Shown: positions 17,078 to 25,674, numbered from the stretch's first letter. The stretch is DNA of 64,000 bases from Mycobacterium sp. Aquia_216 (GCF_026723865.1 NZ_CP113529.1:1364001-1428000); one strand, 5' to 3'. Notes: a model not told the origin generated them from the letters alone. Made by a program: numbers and translations.

Positions 17078-17962
17078 TCAGCTGTTGCGGAGCAGCTCGA
17101 TGACGGCGCTGAAATCTTTGTTGGCGTGGTCGGCGGCGAACTTCGCGTAGATCTCGGCGGCGTGCGTGCCCAGCGGGGCGGCTGAACCCGTTGACGTCAC
17201 CGCGTCCATCGCCAGGCCCAGGTCCTTGTTCATCAGCGCGGTCGCGAAGCCCGGCTTGAAGTCGTTGTTGGCCGGCGACGTCGGGACTGGACCCGGCACC
17301 GGGCAATTGGTGTGTACCGCCCAGCAGTTGCCGGTGGCGCCGGTGATCACGTCGAACAGCGACTGCGCCGACAGCCCGAGCTTCTCGGCCAGCACGAACG
17401 CCTCGCCGACCGCAATCTGTTGCACCGCGAGCACCATGTTGTTGCACACCTTGGCGGCCTGGCCGGCCCCGGCGTCGCCGCAGTGAATGATCTTGCCCGC
17501 CATGGGTTCCAGCACCGGCCGTGCTTGTTGCACCGCCGGCTCTTCGCCCCCGACCATGAATGCCAGCGTCCCGGCGACGGCGCCCTTCACTCCGCCGGAG
17601 ACCGGGGCATCCAGCTGCGCAACCCCGTGCGACGACGCCTGTGAGTGCACCTCGCGGGCGTCGTTGACCGAGATCGTGGAACTGTCGATGAACAGCGCAC
17701 CGGCGCGCGCAACCGGCAGCACCTCGGCGTAGCAGCGTTTGACGATGTCTCCGTTGGGCAGCATGGTGATCACCACGTCGGCCTCGGCGACCGCGTCAGC
17801 CGCGCTGTCGAAGACCTCGACGCCGCCTTCTGCCGCGGTTGCCGCCGCCGCGGGCACCGGGTCGAAGCCGCGCACGGTGTGTCCCGCGCCGAGCAGGTTC
17901 GCCGACATCGGGCCGCCCATGTTCCCCAGCCCCAAGAAGGCGATCTTAAAAGGCTCCGTCAT
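17078..17962 (-). CDS. mmsB: 3-hydroxyisobutyrate dehydrogenase
   Basis: 294 aa from ATG 17962, equivalent to Rv0751c. NAD-binding motif AFLGLGNMGGPMSANLL at the N-terminus, substrate-binding DAPVSGGVKGAVAGTLAFM, catalytic Lys in GQAAKVCNNMVL, and the NKDLGLAMD block. It oxidises 3-hydroxyisobutyrate to methylmalonate semialdehyde in valine breakdown. It is third in the mmsA-fadE9-mmsB operon; the gap from fadE9 is 10 bp. Confidence 0.95.
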   Translation of the reverse strand: MTEPFKIAFLGLGNMGGPMSANLLGAGHTVRGFDPVPAAAATAAEGGVEVFDSAADAVAEADVVITMLPNGDIVKRCYAEVLPVARAGALFIDSSTISVNDAREVHSQASSHGVAQLDAPVSGGVKGAVAGTLAFMVGGEEPAVQQARPVLEPMAGKIIHCGDAGAGQAAKVCNNMVLAVQQIAVGEAFVLAEKLGLSAQSLFDVITGATGNCWAVHTNCPVPGPVPTSPANNDFKPGFATALMNKDLGLAMDAVTSTGSAAPLGTHAAEIYAKFAADHANKDFSAVIELLRNS

Positions 17963-17972
17963 TGCTGCCTTC

Positions 17973-19145
17973 CTAAGCGGTGGCCCTGAATCGGCCGGCC
18001 TCGGCGCGACCGATGACCACCCGCATGATTTCGTTGGTCCCCTCGAGAATTCGGTGCACCCGAAGATCCCGGACGATCTTTTCCAGACCGTACTCGCGCA
18101 GGTAGCCATAGCCACCGTGCAGTTGCAGCGCCTTGTCCGCCACCTCGAAACAGGTATCGGTGACATAGCGTTTGGCCATCGCGCACAGCTCGACCTTGTC
18201 GGGGTCGTCGGCGTCCAGCGCACTTGCAGCGCGCCACAACATCATTCGCGAGGTCTGAAGGCCGGTCGCCATGTCGGCCAGGGTGAAGCGGATGGTGGGC
18301 TCGTCGAGCAGCGCGGAGCCGAACGCCTGGCGCTCACGCACATACGCTCCCGCCTTGTCGAAGGCCGACTGCGCGCCGCCGAGCGAGCAGGCCGCGATGT
18401 TGAGCCGGCCCCCGTTGAGGCCCTTCATCGCAATGCCGAAGCCGGCGCCCTCGCCGTCGGCACCGCCCAGCATCGCGTCGGCGGGAACCCGCACTCCCTC
18501 CAGGATCACCTGTGCGGTCGGTTGGGCGTGCCAGCCCATCTTCTCCTCGAGTGCGCCGAAACTCAGTCCCGGAGTGCCCTTCTCGATGATGAAGGCCGAA
18601 ATTCCGCGCGGGCCCTCGCCGCCGGTGCGGGCCATCACCAGATAGACGTCGGAGGCGCCCGCGCCTGAGATGAACTGCTTGACGCCGTCGAGCACGTAGT
18701 CTGCGTTTTTTTCGGGGCCCTGCTTGACGGCGCGAGTGCTCAATGCGCTGGCGTCCGACCCGGCGCCGGGCTCGGTCAAGCAGTAGCTGGCGATGACATC
18801 CATCGGCGCCAGCCGCGGAATCCATTCCTTGCGTTGCTCGTCGGTGCCGAAGCTGTCGATCATCCATGCGCACATGTTGTGGATCGACAGGAATGCGGCG
18901 GTGGTGGGATCGGCGATGGCCAACTGTTCGAAGATCCGCACCCCGTCGAGCCGGCGCAGCCCGCTGCCGCCGACGTCGTCGCGGCAGTAGATCGCCGCCA
19001 TGCCGAGCGCGGCGGCCTCACGCAACACCTCGGTCGGAAAGTGCTTGGTCGCTTCCCATTCCAAGGCGTACGGGGCAATGCGCTTGGCGGCGAACGCGGC
19101 CGCCGTTTCGCTGATGACCCGTTCGTCGTCATTCAGGGCGAACAT
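17973..19145 (-). CDS. fadE9: Acyl-CoA dehydrogenase (probable isobutyryl-CoA dehydrogenase)
   Basis: 390 aa from ATG 19145 (MFALNDDER); upstream in-frame codons belong to the mmsA end. FAD-dependent acyl-CoA dehydrogenase with YCLTEPGAGSDASAL, FGALEEKMGWHAQPTAQVIL, and the catalytic Glu in RILEGTNEIMR. It is 4 bp after mmsA and 10 bp before mmsB, so its role is very probably dehydrogenation of isobutyryl-CoA in valine catabolism. Corresponds to Rv0752c. Confidence 0.93.
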   Translation of the reverse strand: MFALNDDERVISETAAAFAAKRIAPYALEWEATKHFPTEVLREAAALGMAAIYCRDDVGGSGLRRLDGVRIFEQLAIADPTTAAFLSIHNMCAWMIDSFGTDEQRKEWIPRLAPMDVIASYCLTEPGAGSDASALSTRAVKQGPEKNADYVLDGVKQFISGAGASDVYLVMARTGGEGPRGISAFIIEKGTPGLSFGALEEKMGWHAQPTAQVILEGVRVPADAMLGGADGEGAGFGIAMKGLNGGRLNIAACSLGGAQSAFDKAGAYVRERQAFGSALLDEPTIRFTLADMATGLQTSRMMLWRAASALDADDPDKVELCAMAKRYVTDTCFEVADKALQLHGGYGYLREYGLEKIVRDLRVHRILEGTNEIMRVVIGRAEAGRFRATA

Positions 19146-19149
19146 GGCC

Positions 19150-20670
19150 CTAATCCATTGTCGGGATGACGAATTCGGCGCCATCCTTGATGCCGGACGG
19201 CCACCGCGATGTCACGGTCTTGACCTTGGTGTAGAACTGGATCGAAGCCGGGCCGTGCTGGTTGAGGTCGCCGAAGCCGGAGCGCTTCCAGCCGCCGAAG
19301 GTGTGATAGGCGACCGGGACCGGGATCGGCACGTTGACGCCGACCATGCCCACCTCCACTCGTGACACGAAATCGCGTGCGGCGTCGCCGTCGCGGGTGA
19401 AGACCGCCACGCCATTGCCGTATTCGTGCTCGGACGGCAGCCGCAACGCCTCCTCGTAGTCGTGCGCCCGCACGATGCACAGCACCGGCCCGAAGATCTC
19501 GTCGGTGTAGATCGACATGTCGGCGGTGACGTGGTCGAACAGGGTCGGCCCGATGAAGAAGCCACCTTCGAGGTTGGCGTCACCGAAGGTCAGGTCGTCG
19601 CTGCGGCGGTCGCGGCCGTCGATCACGATTTCGGCGCCGGCGGCCACTCCCTGATCGATGTAGTTGCGCACCCTGGCCAGCGCGGCCTCGGTGACCAGTG
19701 GGCCGTAGTCGGCCTTGGGGTCCAGGCTGTGTCCCACCCGCAGGTTGTTGATCCGCTCGATTAGCCGGGCGCGCAACCGGTCTGCGGTCTGCTCGCCGAC
19801 GGGCACCGCGACGCTGATTGCCATGCAGCGCTCGCCGGCGCTGCCGTACCCGGCGCCGATCAGCGCGTCGACGGCCTGGTCGAGGTCGGCGTCGGGCATC
19901 ACGATCATGTGGTTCTTGGCGCCGCCGAAGCACTGCGATCGCTTGTCGTTGGCCGCGGCGGTCGAGTAGATGTAGTGGGCGATGTCTGAGCTGCCGACGA
20001 AGCCGACCGCCTTGATGTTCCGGTGGTGCAGGATCGCGTCGACGGCTTCCTTGTCGCCATGGACGACCTGGAACACTCCGGGCGGCAGGCCGGCCTCGAG
20101 GAACAGTTCGGCCAGGCGCACCGGGACCGACGGGTCGCGTTCGCTCGGCTTGAGCACGAATGCGTTCCCGCAGGCGAGGGCGGGCCCGGCTTTCCACAGC
20201 GGAATCATCGCCGGGAAGTTGAACGGGGTGATGCCCGCGACCACGCCCAGGGGCTGACGCAGCGAGTAGACGTCGATGCCCGGACCGGCACCCTCGCTGT
20301 ATTCGCCCTTGAGCAAGTGGGGGATCCCGACGCAGAACTCGATCACCTCGATGCCGCGCTGAATGTCGCCGCGCGCATCGGCCACCGTTTTGCCGTGCTC
20401 GAGGGACAGTAACTCGGCCAGCTCGTCGATGTTCTTGTTGACCAGGTCGATGAACCGCATCATCACCCGCGCGCGGCGCTGGGGATTCGTTGCGGCCCAG
20501 CCCCTTTGCGCCTCAACCGCCGATGATACCGCGGCATCGATGTCGGCCGACGAGGCCATCGGGACTTTCGCCTGCACCTGGCCGGTGCTGGGGTTGAAGA
20601 CGTCGGCCGTGCGGGTGGACTGCCCGGCGACGCGCTTCCCGTCGATGAAGTGCGGGATCTGTGTGGTCAT
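19150..20670 (-). CDS. mmsA: Methylmalonate-semialdehyde dehydrogenase (CoA-acylating)
   Basis: 506 aa aldehyde dehydrogenase superfamily enzyme, like Rv0753c. Motifs: TPFNFPAMIPLWKAGPALACGN, VGFVGSSDIAHYIYS, CFGGAKNHMIVMPDADLDQ, and the catalytic Cys in GSAGERCMAISVAVP. It converts methylmalonate semialdehyde to propionyl-CoA with NAD and CoA. First gene of the valine operon. A dyad 40-60 bp upstream (20710-20729) may be an operator. Confidence 0.95.
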   Translation of the reverse strand: MTTQIPHFIDGKRVAGQSTRTADVFNPSTGQVQAKVPMASSADIDAAVSSAVEAQRGWAATNPQRRARVMMRFIDLVNKNIDELAELLSLEHGKTVADARGDIQRGIEVIEFCVGIPHLLKGEYSEGAGPGIDVYSLRQPLGVVAGITPFNFPAMIPLWKAGPALACGNAFVLKPSERDPSVPVRLAELFLEAGLPPGVFQVVHGDKEAVDAILHHRNIKAVGFVGSSDIAHYIYSTAAANDKRSQCFGGAKNHMIVMPDADLDQAVDALIGAGYGSAGERCMAISVAVPVGEQTADRLRARLIERINNLRVGHSLDPKADYGPLVTEAALARVRNYIDQGVAAGAEIVIDGRDRRSDDLTFGDANLEGGFFIGPTLFDHVTADMSIYTDEIFGPVLCIVRAHDYEEALRLPSEHEYGNGVAVFTRDGDAARDFVSRVEVGMVGVNVPIPVPVAYHTFGGWKRSGFGDLNQHGPASIQFYTKVKTVTSRWPSGIKDGAEFVIPTMD

Positions 20671-20709
20671 GACTGTCCTCAGGTTGATCGCGGACGGGCT
20701 AAGCTCAGA

Positions 20710-20729
20710 TTACTTGCATATCCTAGTAA
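20710..20729. promoter_or_regulatory. Candidate operator upstream of mmsA
   Basis: TTACT-N10-AGTAA inverted repeat in an AT-rich stretch 40-59 bp upstream of the mmsA start, where promoter elements for the valine operon should lie. The regulator is unknown. The arms are short, so chance occurrence is possible. Confidence 0.35.
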
Positions 20730-20779
20730 CAATGAGTCGGGGTTGGCAAGCAAGCACACGATGGGGCGCCCGGCGAAAT

Positions 20780-21523
20780 CTACAGTGAACGTTGCAGGAG
20801 CACCTGGCCGCTGTCGGCGGAAACCACCTGCACAGCGGCGATTTCACCGACAGGCGTGGAAATGCTGCCGGTCGCCGTCGCGGTATGGCCCGGATTTGCC
20901 ACCCAGGTTGCCAACCGAGTGTGGCTACCGTCGCGACCTACCGCGACCATCGCGAGCGTGTCGTGATCGGAGTTGACCGGAGCCAGGCAGACGCAGTTCA
21001 TCGCGATGAGCGTTCCCCACTGCTGGCTGCTGAGCGAGACCGTCGAGGCCAGTCTGTTCGTCCCGACCTGCGCCATCGGCGCAACCGCCACGCTCGCCTG
21101 CGGCGTAGGCGCGGATGTCGGAGAAGGGGCCGCGATGCAGACGAACACGCCGATCGCGAGCACCGCGGCGGCGGCGGCCCCAGTCGTCCATGTCACGATG
21201 GCCGACCGGCGCCGCCGCCAGTTCACCTTGGCCAGCAGGGTTGGCAGCAACTCGTCGGGCGGCACCGGTTCGTCGCCACTGCGGTCTGCCTCGTCGATTG
21301 CCGCCACCTCGTCACGATCGAGCTGCGATAGGAGGGCCGGCAAGCCGCTGAGCTCGCCGACGGCGCTCGGGCACAACGGGCAGCCGGCCAGGTGCGCTTC
21401 GAATTCCTGCCGTCCGACCGACGACAGTGATCCGAGCACGTATGCGGCATCCCACATCGCGTACTCGTCATGCCCGGAGAGGTCGCCGCCGTGCGGCGTC
21501 CCGGGCCGCCGTAGCGGCATCAT
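20780..21523 (-). CDS. RslA-like anti-sigma factor, orphan paralog
   Basis: 247 aa from ATG 21523 (or 307 aa if read in frame from GTG 21703, the old sigma start with a fine ribosome-binding site). ZAS motif HLAGCPLC (His44, Cys48, Cys51) is intact, followed by LSGLPALLSQLDRDEVAAIDEADRSG, a membrane segment (VTWTTGAAAAAVLAIGVFV), and an outer domain with MNCVCLAP that ends ADSGQVLLQRSL. Identity with RslA at 14116-14877 is high throughout. Its own sigma partner survives only as a remnant, yet a SigL-type promoter precedes the locus. It probably binds SigL itself, as extra negative feedback; this is untested. Confidence 0.85.
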   Translation of the reverse strand: MMPLRRPGTPHGGDLSGHDEYAMWDAAYVLGSLSSVGRQEFEAHLAGCPLCPSAVGELSGLPALLSQLDRDEVAAIDEADRSGDEPVPPDELLPTLLAKVNWRRRRSAIVTWTTGAAAAAVLAIGVFVCIAAPSPTSAPTPQASVAVAPMAQVGTNRLASTVSLSSQQWGTLIAMNCVCLAPVNSDHDTLAMVAVGRDGSHTRLATWVANPGHTATATGSISTPVGEIAAVQVVSADSGQVLLQRSL

Positions 21524-21703
21524 CGTGTAACTCTCATCTCCTGGTAGGCCAGATCGGTAGTTGGCCGTCGGACGGCCAATGAGCGCGCGATCGCGTCGGC
21601 GATCAGCGACCTGCCCGGGGCTTGCGGGCCGGTGCTGTGCGGCTCTCGTCGATAATTGCGTTGCGGGCGATGGTGAACGGCCAGTGCCGGTGAGAATAGG
21701 CAC
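21520..21703 (-). pseudogene. Eroded sigL paralog
   Basis: Behind AAGGAGGTGA and a GTG (21703), three pieces of SigL survive in shifting frames. The first is a start-like segment. The second is PFTIARNAIIDESRTA, matching LFTVARNMIIDDRRSA. The third is LIADAIARSLAV with the terminal VTR-stop (GTTACACGATGA, identical to the end of sigL). About 350 bp, including most of regions 2 and 4, is missing. The TGA still overlaps the ATG of the anti-sigma gene as ATGA. It cannot encode a sigma factor. Confidence 0.75.
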
Positions 21704-21724
21704 TGGATTCACCTCCTTGCTGGC

Positions 21725-21752
21725 AAAACGATCGACGGGTCCGTTTGGTTCA
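21725..21752 (-). promoter_or_regulatory. SigL-type promoter retained upstream of the orphan anti-sigma
   Basis: Minus strand: TGAACC (21747-21752), 16-bp spacer beginning AAAC, CGTTTT (21725-21730), then AAGGAGGTGA. The -35 matches the recalled SigL consensus better than the sigL promoter itself (CGAACT). Its survival beside a dead sigma gene implies selection or recent decay. The rest of 21753-21985 shows only the -10 (TAGCCT, 21972-21977) of the next gene. Confidence 0.65.
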
Positions 21753-21985
21753 CCCGCGGGGTCAGCCGGGAGCCCGGGCAGCGTCGACGTCCGGACGGTC
21801 GCCGGCGGGGCACGTATCGCGCAGGGGTCGTCCGCTAACGCACCGCCGCCCAATGCCGAGATCTGCTCAGTCAAGCCGGACTCCAATGACCCGGGTGTGC
21901 AAACCGCTTCACCCCTCGGCGCGGTCGAGGCGCTCGCGGCCCAACCCACGTGGGACGCCGGCGGGTGGGGTTAGCCTTTATCCCG

Positions 21986-23398
21986 ATGCACACGATCGAG
22001 GCCGATTACCTCGTGATCGGCGCGGGCGCCATGGGCATGGCGTTCGTCGACACGCTGGTCACAGAGACTTCAGCGACAAAGGCCCGCGTCGTGGTGGTCG
22101 ACCGCAACGATGCGCCGGGTGGCCATTGGACGGTCGCGTACCCGTTCGTCCGGTTGCATCAGCCTTCGGTCTTCTACGGTGTCAACTCGCTTCGGCTCGG
22201 GCGCGACACGATCGACCAGAGCGGTTGGAACGAGGGGCTTTACGAGCTAGCGACCGCCGGAGAAGTCTGCGCCTACTACGACCACGTCATGCGCCAGCAG
22301 CTGGTGGCGACCGGGCGCGTCCGCTACTTCCCGAAGAGTGAATACCAGGGTGCGGGCCGCTTCGTCACCCTGGCCGGGGCGGAGTACACCGTTGAAGTGA
22401 CGTGCCGCGTCGTCGACGCCACCTACATGCGGGTCACGGTGCCCGCGATGCGCCCACCGCCGTATCGGGTCGCGCCGGGCATCGCCTGCGTCCCGCCCAA
22501 CCAGCTGCCCGGCCGCGCCGCGCACGAACGCTACGTCGTCGTTGGGGCCGGCAAGACCGGCATCGACACCTGCCTGTGGCTGCTTGGCCATGGCATCGCG
22601 CCGCAACGGCTCACCTGGATCGTGCCCCGCGACTCCTGGCTCCTGGATCGCGCGACGATGCAGCCCGGGTCCATGTTCGCCGACCGGATCAAAGCCGGCT
22701 TCATCGCACAGCTGCGGGCGATCAGGGACGCCACCTCACCCGATGATCTTTTCGCGCGCCTTGAGGACGCCGGCACCTTGCTGCGGATCGACCCGGCGGT
22801 GCGCCCCACGATGTACCGCTGCGCGACCGTCACCCTGGCCGAACTGGACCAGTTGCGTCGCATCGGCGATGTCGTTCGCAAGGGCCACCTGCTGGCCATC
22901 GAGAGCGACAAAATGGTCCTCGACGGCGGTGAGGTGGCGATGGACGGGCGCGCGCTCTACATCGATTGCACCGCCGACGGCGCTGAAAAGCGCCCTGCGA
23001 CAGCAATTTTCGATGACGGGCGAATCACACTGCAAAGCGTTCGCGGCTGCCAACAGATATTCAGCGCCTCGCTGATCGCCCATGTGGAGGCGGCTTATCC
23101 CGATGATGTCAGCAAGAACCAGGTGTGTGTGCCGTTGCCGCACCCCGACACCGACCTCGACTGGCTCCGTATCGCGCTCGCCGACTACAGCAATCAGCTG
23201 CGCTGGTTCGACGACGCGGACCTGACCGCCTGGCTGGCCGCGGTCCGGCTGGATCTCTTCGGTCATCTTGTGGGCCAGTTACTACCCCCGGAGTCGGCCA
23301 AGCCTCGGGTGCGCGAGCGGATACTGGGCGTAGCCAAATCAGTGCTTTCCGCGACCGCCACGAAGCTCGACGAGCTGGTCGCCGACGGACCGGATTGA
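21986..23398 (+). CDS. FAD/NAD(P)-binding oxidoreductase (monooxygenase-like)
   Basis: 470 aa from ATG 21986; TAGCCT (21972-21977) lies 8 nt upstream, suggesting a leaderless transcript. Two dinucleotide-binding motifs are visible: YLVIGAGAMGMAFVDTL at the N-terminus (FAD) and YVVVGAGKTGIDTCLWLLG near residue 180 (NAD(P)). Between them is GGHWTVAYPFVRLHQPS, typical of flavoprotein monooxygenases. The family covers mycobacterial FMO-like or hydroxylase proteins without known substrates. Its 3' end overlaps the antisense tail of the acyltransferase by 136 bp. It lies in the accessory segment; transfer or expansion is plausible but not shown. Confidence 0.8.
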   Translation: MHTIEADYLVIGAGAMGMAFVDTLVTETSATKARVVVVDRNDAPGGHWTVAYPFVRLHQPSVFYGVNSLRLGRDTIDQSGWNEGLYELATAGEVCAYYDHVMRQQLVATGRVRYFPKSEYQGAGRFVTLAGAEYTVEVTCRVVDATYMRVTVPAMRPPPYRVAPGIACVPPNQLPGRAAHERYVVVGAGKTGIDTCLWLLGHGIAPQRLTWIVPRDSWLLDRATMQPGSMFADRIKAGFIAQLRAIRDATSPDDLFARLEDAGTLLRIDPAVRPTMYRCATVTLAELDQLRRIGDVVRKGHLLAIESDKMVLDGGEVAMDGRALYIDCTADGAEKRPATAIFDDGRITLQSVRGCQQIFSASLIAHVEAAYPDDVSKNQVCVPLPHPDTDLDWLRIALADYSNQLRWFDDADLTAWLAAVRLDLFGHLVGQLLPPESAKPRVRERILGVAKSVLSATATKLDELVADGPD

Positions 23399-24468
23399 CC
23401 CACCGCCGCATCGCGGTCACCGGTGGCCCACCGGCGCTTGAGGCGGGATTTCAGCGACATCGCGGGCCTTTCCACCAGGAACCAGCTCAGCGCGGCGAGC
23501 GGCAGGGTAGTGAGCACCCCAAGGGCAAAGAACGCCAACGTATTTAGGCTGGCAAGCCCGCAGACGGCCAGCATCTGCTGAGCGGGATACGAGTAGATGT
23601 ACATGCCGTAGGACAGATCCGTACGCAGACTCAGGCGCTTGTTGTGGAGGAGCGACCCCGAAACAATGATGGCGTACGCCAGCGGAATAGCCGCGAGGAC
23701 ACGGTAATTCGGCAGTAGACCGGAGATGAGAACGATGACCATGCTGACCGCGACGAGCCACCACCGCGCGGGAATCAGGTCTTTCCATTGATACATCATG
23801 GCTCCGGCCGAAAACGTAATGGCGGAGCGCGCAATGAGCTGCGGAATGCTCCATGCCCCCGGAAATTCAAGCGGCGCAACCATTATCGAGCCGACCAGGG
23901 CGAGTGCGAAGATTACGGGCGAGGTCCACCGGCGACGGGCGAGTCCGACGATGCCCAAGGCGGCAACGGCGAGGTAGCACATCACCTCCCAGATGAGCGA
24001 CCACAGGGCGCCGTCCCAGATGCCGGGATCCGGGACCCCTCGTGGGGTTCCGTCGATGCCGAACTGAAACACCGACACCAGGGTGGCGTTTTTCACGACG
24101 TATTCGAACGGCGCGCTGGACATGAGTAGTTTTGCGGGTGAACCTCCCTGAATCGCCACACTGAGCGGGGCGAAGACGAACGCGATGATGACCAGGCAGA
24201 CATAGAGGCCGGGCAGGATGCGCAGCGCTCGAGCGGTCAGATAATCACGCAGTCGCGGGTTGCGCAGCCAACTCGAGGTGATCAGAAATCCGGATATCGC
24301 GAAGAACCCGTCGACTCCCACGCACAGGAGAAGCTGGAGAACCGCCTTGGACGAGACGGTGCGGTTGGGGATCAGGTAGGAGTGGAACACGATCACTTCG
24401 AACGCCAGCGCGAGCCGGAACGCGTTGAGCGCATTGCTTCGCGGATCGAATACCTGACCCAGTTTCAT
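23263..24468 (-). CDS. Membrane acyltransferase, acyltransferase_3 family
   Basis: 401 aa from ATG 24468 (MKLGQVFDP, matching the start of its paralogs); the frame is open to 24504. About ten membrane helices. The conserved His is in VIVFHSYL, followed by VGVDGFFAISGFLITSSWL and RALRILPGLYVCLV. Such proteins O-acylate sugars, glycolipids or peptidoglycan at the membrane. The last ~50 residues after LKSRLKRRW are hydrophilic, are not found in the paralogs, and are encoded antisense to the 3' end of the oxidoreductase gene. That suggests the original stop was lost. First of four paralogs in this region. Confidence 0.88.
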   Translation of the reverse strand: MKLGQVFDPRSNALNAFRLALAFEVIVFHSYLIPNRTVSSKAVLQLLLCVGVDGFFAISGFLITSSWLRNPRLRDYLTARALRILPGLYVCLVIIAFVFAPLSVAIQGGSPAKLLMSSAPFEYVVKNATLVSVFQFGIDGTPRGVPDPGIWDGALWSLIWEVMCYLAVAALGIVGLARRRWTSPVIFALALVGSIMVAPLEFPGAWSIPQLIARSAITFSAGAMMYQWKDLIPARWWLVAVSMVIVLISGLLPNYRVLAAIPLAYAIIVSGSLLHNKRLSLRTDLSYGMYIYSYPAQQMLAVCGLASLNTLAFFALGVLTTLPLAALSWFLVERPAMSLKSRLKRRWATGDRDAAVGQSGPSATSSSSFVAVAESTDLATPSIRSRTRGLADSGGSNWPTR

Positions 24469-24546
24469 CCGACTGCGCCCCTCGTGTCGTCTTCGCGTTG
24501 CCATACGTCGTAGCGCGGTCGCGTCAACCTAAGTCAAGGTAGAGGT

Positions 24547-24570
24547 ATTTGCCTTGCGGTGCAAGCAAAT
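24547..24570. promoter_or_regulatory. Inverted repeat upstream of the acyltransferase
   Basis: ATTTGCCTTGC-GGT-GCAAGCAAAT: a ten-pair stem with one bulged C, about 80 bp upstream of the acyltransferase start. It lies in the 663-bp gap 24469-25131. It could be an operator or a structured leader; no regulator can be assigned. The region 24571-24765 shows nothing recognisable. Confidence 0.35.
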
Positions 24571-24765
24571 CGGTGATCCATGGGGGTCAAGTTGGCCTCG
24601 AAGTCAGCAGCTTCTATGAGTTTGCTCTGTACGGCGATTGTTAGGTGGCCGGCCCGCGGTTAATCAGGAGAAAATGATGGGTTGGCTACTGTTCAGGCTC
24701 CGCCTACCGCCGCGAATTCGAGACCGGCGTCCCTGTGGGTGCAGGCAGAGTCTCGTCGACCGCCG

Positions 24766-25020
24766 CTATGCGACTGAATAGTCGAGCAGTGAAACTACGG
24801 TCAGGAGCAGCGCCGCGGCAACCACGACAGACGTCAGCGTGCGCCAGGCCATGGTCGGTGGCGGAGCTGTCGCGTCGGCGGTCGTCAAGGTCACCAGACG
24901 AACACCCCGGGCAAATTCCCTTCAGCTTGCCGCTCCGTCGCGTGCCGCCGTCCTGGCCCGACCGGCGAGCAAGGCAGCGGCCAAGAAGGTCGCTGGTCTG
25001 GACGAGCACACAGAACGCGA
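24766..25020 (-). pseudogene. Remnant of an unidentified membrane protein gene
   Basis: One minus-strand frame reads PATFLAAALLAGRARTAARD, a stop, then REFARGVRLVTLTTADATAP, followed by MAWRTLTSVVVAAALLLTVV and SLLDYSVA before a final TAG (24766-24768). The hydrophobic segment and sensible terminus look like real protein, but an in-frame TGA interrupts it and no start is evident. The family is not recognised. A chance open frame in GC-rich DNA is the alternative. Confidence 0.3.
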
Positions 25021-25092
25021 CCATGGTCCACCGCGCGCGACCATCCGGACTTCTTTTGCTAGAACGATGCATAGAGGCCGTGCCCGGAACGG

Positions 25093-25111
25093 GTGTAACC
25101 CCCGCAGCTAT
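25093..25111 (+). promoter_or_regulatory. Candidate ECF promoter motif upstream of the sigma gene
   Basis: GTGTAAC-N7-GCTAT lies 21-39 bp before the sigma-factor start. A very similar GTGTGAC-N6-GCTAT occurs after the Rieske gene at 26370-26387. Repetition of an unusual sequence at both ends of the pair suggests a promoter recognised by this sigma factor; this is inference. Confidence 0.35.
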
Positions 25112-25131
25112 TGATCGGGTGAGGGAGGCAC

Positions 25132-25674
25132 GTGACGTCACCAAACGAACCCGCGAGCCCACGCCCCCTGCGCGCGGTGCCCAACGACGGCTACACCGAC
25201 TGGGAGACCGTGTACCAGGACAACGCGACCTGGGTGTACCGGACGCTGTTCGCCCGGGTCGGTAACCGGGCGGACGCCGAGGACCTCACCGCCGAGGTGT
25301 TTCTCGCCGCGCTGCGGCCGCTGCGGCTGACCGCGAGTATCGGCGAAGTGCGCGCGTACCTGCGCGCCACCGCGCGAACGGTGCTGGCCGCGCATTGGCG
25401 CGAGACCCTGGGGCGGGAGATAACCTCGATCGAGGAGGACATCGAGCAACCACCCGATAGCGAGGAAGCGATCAGTACCGCACCGGCACGCGTCGCCCAG
25501 GTTCTCGACAACCTCCCGGACCGCTATCGCCATATTCTGGAACTACGTTTCCTGCAAGGCAATTCGATCAAGGAGTCAGCCGCGGAACTCGGAATAAGCG
25601 TCGCCAACGCCAAAGTGCTCCAACATCGGGCGCTGCGGCTGGCGGCGCAGGTCAACGATGGGGGCCAGTTATGA
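25132..25674 (+). CDS. ECF-type RNA polymerase sigma factor
   Basis: 180 aa from GTG 25132, with GGGAGG upstream. Region 2: NATWVYRTLFARVGNRADAEDLTAEVFLAALRPL, then ATARTVLAAHWRE. A short acidic linker (IEEDIEQPPDSEE) precedes region 4: LDNLPDRYRHILELRFLQGNSIKESAAELGISVANAKVLQHRALRLA. Not SigL; the closest resemblance is to actinobacterial ECFs that are paired with Rieske proteins. Its TGA overlaps the Rieske ATG as ATGA, the arrangement expected of a sigma/anti-sigma pair. The regulon is unknown apart from the two candidate motifs. Confidence 0.85.
   Translation: MTSPNEPASPRPLRAVPNDGYTDWETVYQDNATWVYRTLFARVGNRADAEDLTAEVFLAALRPLRLTASIGEVRAYLRATARTVLAAHWRETLGREITSIEEDIEQPPDSEEAISTAPARVAQVLDNLPDRYRHILELRFLQGNSIKESAAELGISVANAKVLQHRALRLAAQVNDGGQL

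Noticed and set aside
24704..25162. 152-aa minus-strand open frame
   Set aside because: Composition typical of a GC-rich shadow; a different minus frame in the same region looks more protein-like, but is interrupted.
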